Both the position numbers and the translations under genes were made by a program. The notes under the pieces are model-generated. The model saw nothing but the letters and a program-made list of their open reading frames with translations. It searched no databases and was not told where the DNA came from. Below, piece by piece: positions 6,357 to 12,921 of a stretch of DNA of 37,856 nt. The stretch spans positions 1-37,856 of the forward strand of contig PDUK01000024.1 of assembly GCA_006212115.1 (NCBI GenBank), written 5' to 3'. How positions within the stretch are numbered: position 1 is the first letter of the stretch; every line of letters starts with the position of its first letter. The stretch comes from Thalassolituus sp. Its GTDB lineage: Bacteria > Pseudomonadota > Gammaproteobacteria > Pseudomonadales > Oceanobacteraceae.

Positions 6357-6647
6357 ATGTTCTATTTTAAACGTGATTGGGACGATACGCGTGGTGATAG
6401 GTATGATTTCTGGGGGTGTTCGGAATGGTGGATTGAGACTAACAATGAAGGATATATAACTCGATGTATTCAGAAATATAGAAACGGTAATATACTATTT
6501 TATTCTGAAGGTCATCAGGAGGATAAATACGGTGCATTGCCGGAAGGGGCGCTAGACGTATCAGAGTTTAAGGAATTTCGTATCACCAGGTTTGCATTTG
6601 AGAAAGCAATTTCAAAATTTGAACCTATGAATTTAAAAGAAAGTTAA
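6357..6647 (+). CDS. Cassette protein, DUF6881-like, 96 aa
   Basis: A 96-residue protein rich in aromatic and acidic residues: a W-D-D-T-R-G-D-R-Y-D-F-W start, E-W-W-I-E-T-N-N-E-G-Y-I-T-R in the middle, then Y-R-N-G-N-I-L-F-Y and an L-D-V-S-E-F-K-E-F end. This order of an aromatic strand, a turn, a strand with R, and then Y-x-x-G-x resembles DUF6881-type small proteins, which recur in integrons and beside polymorphic toxins. The family call is tentative. No signal peptide or metal motif is visible. The ATG at 6357 has only a poor ribosome-binding site. Confidence 0.65.
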   Translation: MFYFKRDWDDTRGDRYDFWGCSEWWIETNNEGYITRCIQKYRNGNILFYSEGHQEDKYGALPEGALDVSEFKEFRITRFAFEKAISKFEPMNLKES

Positions 6648-6935
6648 GAGGGTGTTAAGGAACGAGAGGTATAGCAGTTACCATTTAACTTGGCGTTCTA
6701 TGCTCGCCATGTGGTTCAGGATTGGTAGTTGATTAGAATATTAATTAGACTGTTGGTGTTGCATATAACCTCATCTTTTTGATATGTGATAAGGCACGAA
6801 TATATCTAGATTGTATCATTTGTCAGTCGCCACTAATGAAAGGAAAATGGTGTTGTGCAACTGCTATATTGCTAATGCCCAGTCGTACCTGCTGAAGTCC
6901 CGCAGGTCTGGTAATTGAGGAAGTAAGGAGCAACC

Positions 6936-7292
6936 ATGAATGTCGACAGCCTTAGAGAAATCATCCCTCTTAGCGAGTCTGAATATTGTGAAGAGTGCCA
7001 GAAAGAGAAGCTTAAAGGTTGGACTAACTCCAATGGACTTGAAGAGAAGCTGATTAAGCTTGCAGAAGTTGAGCCATTTAAAAGCAAGGGATACGAAACT
7101 TACAATAAGGGTGGGGAGAAGCCTTCTTCGATCGATGCAACCGCCGCTTTGTCTTACTATCCATACAATGGGAGTAGCGTATACCAATGTGGCACATGTC
7201 AATGTATTATACTGATATATTTAGAAACAGCTGGCCATGGCGCTAGATACCAAGCTCGGTGGATACCATCCTACATAAGGCTTGAGTCTTAA
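6936..7292 (+). CDS. Cassette protein with CxxC pairs, 118 aa
   Basis: A strong ribosome-binding site, AAGGAG at 6925-6930, precedes the ATG at 6936. The 118-residue product has C18/C21 (Y-C-E-E-C-Q-K) and C85/C88/C90 (Y-Q-C-G-T-C-Q-C). Together these could form one zinc ribbon with a 60-residue insert. The C-terminus after it is a set of strands ending P-S-Y-I-R-L-E-S. The cassette protein at 8881 has a comparable layout (C-x-x-C, long insert, C-x-x-C, strand-rich tail). Function unknown. Confidence 0.7.
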   Translation: MNVDSLREIIPLSESEYCEECQKEKLKGWTNSNGLEEKLIKLAEVEPFKSKGYETYNKGGEKPSSIDATAALSYYPYNGSSVYQCGTCQCIILIYLETAGHGARYQARWIPSYIRLES

Positions 7293-7800
7293 TTATCTCA
7301 TTAGGACCGACGCGTTATGCGGTTGTTGTAACGATGCTAAATGCTACTGGACTAGCAAATGTGCGATGAGTTGGTGATACTGATGTTAATGATCTACAGA
7401 TACAATTGATATTTGCTCGTGATGCCGTTACCTTCGCATAAAATTGAGATCACTTACTGCAAAGAGTAATATTTAGGTCATTTTACCTCTGTTATAGGGT
7501 GTATTTTATTCAGGGAGTTTGTCTGATTCACTAGTTGGCAACGATTAATCTCTTTGCTCGAAAGTGGCAGGGAGCATAAGAACCTGTCAAGTGTGGTCGA
7601 TATGGGACGTTTGATTTGAATGGTCAAGTACCCAGAAGAGCATGGTGATAAATCATCGTCCAACATACAAATTGAGAATCTTGCGGCATCCTTGACAGTT
7701 TCGATATCAGTGTTTAGGCCAATCACTATTTCGTTGATCTTAATTTGGTTGGCAGGCTTTCCCGAAATAGTAATAGTAATAGTAGTGAGTGATCCTCGGT
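7293..7800. other. Gene-poor cassette region
   Basis: No convincing gene is present. GTTATGC at 7314-7320 may be a degenerate attC core for the preceding gene. Both strands of 7478-7830 are open: a plus frame of 70 codons from 7620 and a minus frame of 82 codons from 7726 that also extends upstream of its start. Neither shows a recognisable domain or a ribosome-binding site, so I do not call either one. Confidence 0.4.
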
Positions 7801-8187
7801 ATGAATATATCAGAAGAGTTTATGAATCTTGAAAAAGGTTTACGGAGTGGCTCGCTTTGTTTATTTGGCTTTTGGTTTGGTCGACCAATGGATAATTATC
7901 ACCGGTCATGTTCTGCTACAGTTGAAAACGATTTGTTAACCATTGGCTTTGATCAAGGTGAAATTCTTGAAGTATGGAATCCGTTGAAATTAGTAGTGGA
8001 TAGCCATGTTTTACATATAGTCGGAGCGTCTAAGGTCAAGTGGTCTTGGTTTGAATATGGCAAAATGAAATCACCTGAAAATCTTCGGTCGATGCAATTT
8101 ATCGTTGATTCTATTCATATTCTTGATGGAAATAATCAGATAGTAAAAGGGGCTTCAATAACTGAACCAGCAATATCAATATACTAG
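7801..8187 (+). CDS. Integron cassette hypothetical protein, 128 aa
   Basis: The chosen start is the ATG at 7801; the frame also has a GTG four codons upstream. The 128-residue product contains a distinctive block L-C-L-F-G-F-W-F-G-R-P-M-D-N-Y-H-R (about residues 20-36), then V-W-N-P, then V-K-W-S-W-F-E-Y-G. I have the impression of related small proteins in marine cassettes, but I know no function for them. No signal peptide or membrane segment is evident. The next short frame follows without an attC between them. Confidence 0.65.
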   Translation: MNISEEFMNLEKGLRSGSLCLFGFWFGRPMDNYHRSCSATVENDLLTIGFDQGEILEVWNPLKLVVDSHVLHIVGASKVKWSWFEYGKMKSPENLRSMQFIVDSIHILDGNNQIVKGASITEPAISIY

Positions 8188-8233
8188 CCTGTCAGAGTCG
8201 AAAGTGAATGACCTCTTATTATACTATTGTTGT

Positions 8234-8392
8234 ATGTCTACTGAGCTTTTTTATAGGGATTGTTTAAAGTCTATGAGCAGGGAAGCTGTTGTTGGTCATA
8301 TAGCTCCTGATCTCTTCGAAGAGCTTTGGATGGATTTTGATATTTATGGGGTTATGATTAAAGCAAACCTTGGTGATATTGATTCGTTATAG
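8234..8392 (+). CDS. Short hypothetical protein, 52 aa
   Basis: The frame reads MSTELFYRDCLKSMSREAVV and then an acidic stretch, D-L-F-E-E-L-W-M-D-F-D. A GTG at 8204 would add ten residues. It follows the previous gene by fewer than 50 bases with no attC between. It may be a second gene in the same cassette or the remains of a longer one. There is no clear ribosome-binding site. The protein-like composition is the only support. Confidence 0.4.
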   Translation: MSTELFYRDCLKSMSREAVVGHIAPDLFEELWMDFDIYGVMIKANLGDIDSL

Positions 8393-8400
8393 TAGTTCAA

Positions 8401-8437
8401 GGCCGCCCACGGCGGCCATATTGCGCCGGTTTAGGTC
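8401..8437 (+). repeat. Short palindrome, possible attC remnant
   Basis: GGCCGCCCACGGCGGCC (8401-8417) is a perfect inverted repeat around a three-base loop, followed by GTTTAGGT, an attC-core-like box with one extra T. It has no T tract, so it is not a typical terminator. It lies between two cassette genes, where an attC is expected. Confidence 0.4.
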
Positions 8438-8459
8438 GCTGAAGTATATAGGATGCACA

Positions 8460-8789
8460 ATGAAATTGGATGTTGATCGTAGTCTTCTAGCTTACATTCA
8501 AAAGGAAGATAGTACTATTGTTCTTATAGATATCGTTGAGACGACAAAGAATGGCCTTTCTTTCCGCTTGAATGGAGAGATCTGGAATAGAGGGCATCGC
8601 TTTATTGATCAAGATAAATGTAGAAACCAAGATGGTATAGTCTGGAGGATTGCTCCTTTAAATAGACACTCTACTCCTCGTTGGGTATCAGAATCTGAAA
8701 TTCAAGTGTGTGCTGCTGCGGCAGTCCGATATCATCTCTGGTTAGGAAAGAAGTTGAGAGTGAGTAATTTAACCAAGCATCGTACTTAG
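8460..8789 (+). CDS. Integron cassette hypothetical protein, 109 aa
   Basis: The frame is open further upstream, but the ATG at 8460, with GGA at 8451-8453, is the sensible start because the upstream part crosses the palindrome at 8401-8417. The 109-residue product has strands in its N-terminal half (S-T-I-V-L-I-D-I-V-E-T-T) and a W-V-S-E-S-E-I-Q-V-C-A-A-A-A-V-R-Y-H helix near the C-terminus. It is soluble, with no known motif. Function unknown. Confidence 0.6.
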   Translation: MKLDVDRSLLAYIQKEDSTIVLIDIVETTKNGLSFRLNGEIWNRGHRFIDQDKCRNQDGIVWRIAPLNRHSTPRWVSESEIQVCAAAAVRYHLWLGKKLRVSNLTKHRT

Positions 8790-8811
8790 CAAATTTAGGT
8801 ATGATGCTTGG
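8773..8811 (+). repeat. Strong stem-loop overlapping the end of a cassette gene
   Basis: CCAAGCATCGTAC and GTATGATGCTTGG form a 13-base stem with a single G-T pair around a 13-base loop. It overlaps the last codons of the upstream gene. No T run follows, so a classical terminator is unlikely; an attC-derived or RNA-stabilising hairpin is possible. Confidence 0.6.
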
Positions 8812-8880
8812 CTATGTACGCCCATGGCACCTTGAGCCTGGCTAGTGCTAGTTATCAGAACATTATGTTGAGGAAGATAA

Positions 8881-9261
8881 TTGAGGATAGGGACTGTTTA
8901 TAAAAGGCCATCTAAGAATGCTAAACGATTCTTCGATGGTGTAGATACTGAGAAAGCTGACTTTTCCTTTTTTTGTGGTTCCTGTCAGCGTCCGATTGAG
9001 GTGGACCTTTGGGATTTTCTCAGTCGTGCAAGCGATTGGGAAGAAAAGCTTTCGCCTGAGGTTGTTCAAACAATCAAGAGGGAGATTGAGTTCCCAACAG
9101 TATTGGAGTTCACAAAGTCGCATGAGGGTGGTCAACCATATTTAGCAATAAATGCTTGTCCCCATTGTTCTCACAATCACTTGGTATATATTGGCTTTTA
9201 CGAGTTTCAGCCAGCTCGCTATGTAGGCACTTTGCAGGGCGTATATGAGGTAATCACTTAG
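8881..9261 (+). CDS. Cassette protein with two CxxC pairs, 126 aa, TTG start
   Basis: The start is a TTG at 8881 preceded by GAGGAAG (8869-8876); no nearer ATG exists. The 126-residue product has C32-G-S-C35 and C93-P-H-C96 followed by S-H-N-H, consistent with a zinc ribbon split by a helical insert of about 55 residues. The stop codon TAG (9259-9261) sits in ACTTAG, an eroded attC inverse core. This is the last cassette gene before ordinary chromosome resumes. Confidence 0.65.
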   Translation: MRIGTVYKRPSKNAKRFFDGVDTEKADFSFFCGSCQRPIEVDLWDFLSRASDWEEKLSPEVVQTIKREIEFPTVLEFTKSHEGGQPYLAINACPHCSHNHLVYIGFYEFQPARYVGTLQGVYEVIT

Positions 9262-9308
9262 TAGGGCGCATAAAGATTCTTCGGCATAGTACCTTTTGTG
9301 CGTAACGT
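9255..9308 (+). other. Degenerate terminal attC-like hairpin
   Basis: GCGCATAAAG (9266-9275) pairs with CTTTTGTGCGT (9293-9303), and the segment follows directly on the stop codon of the last cassette gene. Neither box matches the core consensus well. It probably marks the distal end of the array. Confidence 0.4.
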
Positions 9309-9507
9309 ATTATGCTAACTTACTATTTACGGTCCTCTTAGGTTCTTGCCCTTCAGTAGCACGCGGCAGCATTGCTATTTGGTGTGTCTAACCGCTGGTT
9401 CAGTTCTGACCTTCTTCCATTGCTCATCCTCTCCGTTCTCTCTGAAATCACCATGCTTATACAAGATGTCACCTCTGTATAAGTTTATGACCTCTCTGGA
9501 GTGTAGT

Positions 9508-9539
9508 TTGATTATCGTAATAACAATGATTATCATTGC
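9508..9539 (+). promoter_or_regulatory. Promoter with overlapping Fur box
   Basis: TTGATT (9508-9513), 17 bases, then TATCAT (9531-9536) form a good sigma70-type promoter. AATGATTATCATT (9525-9537) matches 12 of 13 bases of the core of the Fur consensus GATAATGATAATCATTATC and covers the -10. Fe(II)-Fur bound here would block transcription, so the operon should be induced by iron starvation. The metal could also be read by a related Fur-family regulator. Confidence 0.75.
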
Positions 9540-9561
9540 GATCGAATTCAGGAGAGACCCT

Positions 9562-10365
9562 ATGACCCCAAAAAGACCTTTCTCGGTAGTAAGCGTAGCG
9601 TTGACTGCCGTTTTATCCCTAACCACTTTCACTGCGAGTGCGCATACCCCTTACATCGCTCCAACCAGCTTTGAACCGGTAATGGGCGGTTACGTCACGC
9701 TTGATGCGTCTTTTGCTGAAGCTTTCTTTGTTCCTGAGGCGGCTTTCTCGGGTAGTGAATACACAGTGACCGACACAACGGGTGAGCAGGTAGCGCCTGA
9801 CACAGTGACGGAGTTGAAAACTCGTGTTGTCGTTGAGCACAAGCTTGAAGACGAGGGAACGTACCGTATCTCGACAGGATCTCGTGAGGGCGGCGTATTT
9901 TTATTCTACGAAGTTGACGGTGAATCGAAGCGTGCAATGAACCCGACGGAGCCGTTACCAGAGGGTGCAGAAGTAAAAATGCACTTCCAGTCGATTACGC
10001 GTGCAGACACCTATGTTACCCACAAGAAGCCATCGAGCGTGGCACTTAAGGTTGAAGAAACCGGCTTGCAGATCTTACCCCTGACTCATCCCAACTCAAT
10101 TTTTGCTGGTGAAGAAGCACAAGTTAAATTGATTTTTGATGGTGAAGCACATCAGAACACGTTGGAGGCTTATCCTGCGAATGGCGAGCATGAAGCGGAG
10201 CCAACTAAGTTCGAAAGCAATGAAAACGGCGTGGTTAATTTTACGCTTCCTGCCGGGAAATACCTGTTAAAAGTCCGCCATCGTGCGCCGGCTCCTGAGG
10301 GCGCGAACGTTCCTACTTATAGCCATACCACGACGCTCAGCATCCTTGTATTTGCTGACAATTAA
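9562..10365 (+). CDS. Periplasmic DUF4198-family protein, 267 aa
   Basis: The start is the ATG at 9562, with AGGAGAG at 9550-9556; a longer open frame upstream would read through the Fur promoter. The N-terminus is a Sec signal peptide, probably cleaved after A-S-A before H-T-P-Y-I-A-P. A histidine straight after the cleavage site is typical of this family and could bind metal. The mature protein is predicted all-beta, with a C-terminal domain ending G-K-Y-L-L-K-V-R-H-R. DUF4198 proteins are linked to metal uptake (NikM-like) and often accompany ApbE/DUF2271 and TonB receptors. It is the first gene of the Fur-box operon. The exact ligand is unknown. Confidence 0.8.
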   Translation: MTPKRPFSVVSVALTAVLSLTTFTASAHTPYIAPTSFEPVMGGYVTLDASFAEAFFVPEAAFSGSEYTVTDTTGEQVAPDTVTELKTRVVVEHKLEDEGTYRISTGSREGGVFLFYEVDGESKRAMNPTEPLPEGAEVKMHFQSITRADTYVTHKKPSSVALKVEETGLQILPLTHPNSIFAGEEAQVKLIFDGEAHQNTLEAYPANGEHEAEPTKFESNENGVVNFTLPAGKYLLKVRHRAPAPEGANVPTYSHTTTLSILVFADN

Positions 10366-10389
10366 TCACTGACGAGAGAAGTAACCGTT

Positions 10390-11316
10390 ATGAAAAACGT
10401 TTTGTATGTTTCTGTGCTTGCATTAGCAATGACAGGCTGTGCCAGTACCTCTGTAACAGGCTCTTCAGCAGCGGCTGGGTTGTCCGATGACGAGCGTAAG
10501 AAGGCGCAGCAGGATGACCGAGGTCATCGTGCCATGGCAATGACTGAGAAGCGCCTGCAGGGGCTGTTAGAAGACTATAACGCCGATGGTGATGACACGG
10601 TAACCTGGGCTGAATACAACAACTGGCGCAAGGCACGCTTTGACGAAACGGATGCCGACGGTAATGGCAGTGTCAATGCTGAAGAGTATGTCTACGAATT
10701 CGAAAACCGCCTGGACGAGCGCTACGAGAAAGGCCGTCAGGCACACGTAGAGCAAACTAAGCGCCGCTTCGAAGCGTTGGATAAAAACGAAGATGGCTCT
10801 ATCGAGTGGTCTGAGCATCTTGCATCGGGTGAGCGTATTTTCACTCGCTGGGACAAAAATGATGATGGAGTCATCGACGATACTGACAACACGGACGAGA
10901 AAAAATACGGCAACGATTGGGGCAGCAATAATAATCCGATCAGTTTTGTCCGTATGCCAACGTCTCATAATTTCGCCGGTCTGAAAGAGATCTACGATGC
11001 GAATAAAGACGGTGCGGTTGAAAAAGACGAACTCATTAACGAGCGTCGTTCCGTATTTTATCTGACAGATACAGATAAGAACGGCGTTCTGAGTGAAGAC
11101 GAGTATCTGGCTGAATTCGAAGATCGCGTAGATCAGAAGATTAACAGCAGCCGTCGTGCCCAGATCAAACAGACCTACGTACGCTTTGGCATTCTGGACG
11201 ACAACAAGGATCAGTCGATGACTTTTGACGAGTTCCAGATTTCTGGAAAGCGCATTTTTACTCGCTGGGACAAAAACGGTGACGGCATCATTTCTGCCGC
11301 TGACGTGCAAGGCTGA
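10390..11316 (+). CDS. EF-hand lipoprotein with eight EF-hands, 308 aa
   Basis: The signal peptide ends in lipobox M-T-G-C (lipid on C17). Eight EF-hand loops follow, starting at about residues 64, 88, 131, 155, 203, 227, 270 and 294. Most keep the D-x-[DN]-x-[DN]-G pattern and end in E or D. The seventh loop has Q where G is usual, and the first has D. Loops 5-8 repeat loops 1-4 at a constant offset of 139 residues, so the protein is two copies of a four-hand module. It should bind calcium, or perhaps other divalent metals, at the periplasmic or outer surface. It lies 24 bases after the DUF4198 gene in the same operon. Confidence 0.85.
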   Translation: MKNVLYVSVLALAMTGCASTSVTGSSAAAGLSDDERKKAQQDDRGHRAMAMTEKRLQGLLEDYNADGDDTVTWAEYNNWRKARFDETDADGNGSVNAEEYVYEFENRLDERYEKGRQAHVEQTKRRFEALDKNEDGSIEWSEHLASGERIFTRWDKNDDGVIDDTDNTDEKKYGNDWGSNNNPISFVRMPTSHNFAGLKEIYDANKDGAVEKDELINERRSVFYLTDTDKNGVLSEDEYLAEFEDRVDQKINSSRRAQIKQTYVRFGILDDNKDQSMTFDEFQISGKRIFTRWDKNGDGIISAADVQG

Positions 11317-11336
11317 GTAACTGAAGAGTGATAACG

Positions 11337-12815
11337 ATGAAGTTCCTTCGCAGTATCGTTATGGGCTTGAATCTGGTCTGCGCGCTTAGCGTGTGGGCCA
11401 GCGCAGCGCATGCACTTGAGCCCACTCATCGCTTTAGCCACGGTAATGCATTGGGTACCTCTCTGACTGTTCTGGTTCGTGGTTCGGATACGGATGCCGC
11501 CAGAATTGATCAGGTAGTAATCCGTGAGGTTGCCCGTCTCGAACAGGTTTTCAGCTCTTATCGTGAGGACTCCAAACTCAGTCAGATCAATCGCCGGGAT
11601 ACCCAGTCAGAAACCCCGGTATCGGATGATTTTCTTGCCTTGGTGTCCTTGTGTGAACAATGGCAAAGCGCTTTGAAAAAAGCGTTCAGTTGTCGCATGG
11701 GGCGTGTCATTGAGCGGTGGAATGAGTACGAAGCTTCCCAGGAACGCCCGGATCGGATTTCCATTCGTGCGATTGCACGTCAGGCACATCAGAGTGCATA
11801 CACCTCTACCGAGCTAACGGCTGGCCTGCCTAATCCAGACTACGACTGGAGCTTTGGTGCGATTGCGAAAGGCTTCATTCTGGATAAGGCCTTAAGCGCT
11901 GCCCGTAGAGCAGCACCGGGTGTTGAGGCCATCGGTCTCGATATCGGTGGCGATACACGCTACTGGCAGTCTTCTGAAGCGGGAGCTCCCTGGAGTGTCA
12001 GTGTTGCCGTACCGGGTTTGCCCGATGACAGCGGTACTCACACGCTTGGCACAGTGCAGGTACGCAGCGGAGCCGTCGCTTACAGCGGAAACGATAGCCG
12101 CGCCCGAAAGATCCAGCGCAGCGAATACGGTCATATCCTGACGCCGCGAGACGGTTGGCCAAAAGCGAATGCTGTCAGTGCAGTTGTGGTGGCCGATTCT
12201 GCGACCACCGCTGATGTGCTGGCAACGGCTTTAACGGCGATGGACGTTTCTGTGGCGTTGGACTGGATTAACGAGCGCGATGAATACGCTGCTTTGTTAA
12301 TCGATGCAGACGGTCGTCAGTATGCGTCCAATAACTGGTATCAGACATTTACTTCGAGTGCCTCTGCGGCAGAGTCTGTTATGGCTCGTATTCAGTTCGA
12401 AATACCGACGTTTGACGTTGCCGAATATCGTCAGCCTTATTTGGCAATGTGGGTAGAGAACGATCAAAGGGAAGTGGTGAAAAACCTGCTGATTCTAGGG
12501 CAATCCGAGCAGTGGATGGAGAAAAACAGAACCTGGTGGCGAGTGCAGGGGCGTGATTACCCTCAGCTATTGCAAGGTGTTGCCCGTACCACGCGTCGAC
12601 CTGGCACTTACGATGTCATCTGGAATGGTAGAGACGAGTTTGGCGACGTGTTGCCAAGTGGAAATTACACCGTCTACGCAGAGGCGGTAAGAGAACACGG
12701 TGGTCATGAAAAGTTGGCCATCCGGATCAAGCTCGGAGAGAAGCTTGAATCCATTACTAAAAAAGGGAAATCCGAGATTGCTTCTTTCAGTTATGAAAGC
12801 CTGGCTAAGCATTAG
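11337..12815 (+). CDS. ApbE-type FAD:protein FMN transferase fused to DUF2271, 492 aa
   Basis: The ATG at 11337 is preferred over a GTG at 11328. After a signal peptide (A-S-A-A-H-A), residues about 35-335 are an ApbE domain, which attaches FMN from FAD to a threonine of partner proteins outside the cytoplasm. Visible motifs are G-T-S-L-T-V, F-S-S-Y-R-E-D-S-K-L-S, F-G-A-I-A-K-G-F-I-L-D, D-I-G-G-D, G-H-I-L-T-P-R-D-G-W-P and the Mg-binding T-T-A-D-V-L-A-T-A-L. The rest (about 345-470) is a DUF2271 domain with W-W-R and R-R-P-G-T-Y-D-V-I-W-N-G-R-D. DUF2271 is usually a separate gene beside ApbE and PepSY reductases. No flavinylation acceptor is encoded alongside. Confidence 0.85.
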   Translation: MKFLRSIVMGLNLVCALSVWASAAHALEPTHRFSHGNALGTSLTVLVRGSDTDAARIDQVVIREVARLEQVFSSYREDSKLSQINRRDTQSETPVSDDFLALVSLCEQWQSALKKAFSCRMGRVIERWNEYEASQERPDRISIRAIARQAHQSAYTSTELTAGLPNPDYDWSFGAIAKGFILDKALSAARRAAPGVEAIGLDIGGDTRYWQSSEAGAPWSVSVAVPGLPDDSGTHTLGTVQVRSGAVAYSGNDSRARKIQRSEYGHILTPRDGWPKANAVSAVVVADSATTADVLATALTAMDVSVALDWINERDEYAALLIDADGRQYASNNWYQTFTSSASAAESVMARIQFEIPTFDVAEYRQPYLAMWVENDQREVVKNLLILGQSEQWMEKNRTWWRVQGRDYPQLLQGVARTTRRPGTYDVIWNGRDEFGDVLPSGNYTVYAEAVREHGGHEKLAIRIKLGEKLESITKKGKSEIASFSYESLAKH

Positions 12816-12921
12816 TTTCGCGATTTCGACAGGAACGTCTTTATAAAAAATTAAGCATAAGAACTTAATAAATACTGAAAAGTAACCGTAGAAATATAAA
12901 TTATTTTTACTGGAACAATCT

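Noticed and set aside
7478-7726. Minus-strand 82-codon frame in the cassette array
   Set aside because: Both strands are open here, there is no ribosome-binding site or domain, and the orientation is against the array. It was not called, though it is not excluded.
9346-9561. Upstream extension of the DUF4198 gene frame
   Set aside because: It reads through the Fur-box promoter. The signal peptide and ribosome-binding site place the start at 9562.
10567-11310. A 247-codon minus-strand open frame opposite the EF-hand gene
   Set aside because: It is a mirror of the repetitive EF-hand coding sequence with no ribosome-binding site or family match; the plus-strand gene is clear.
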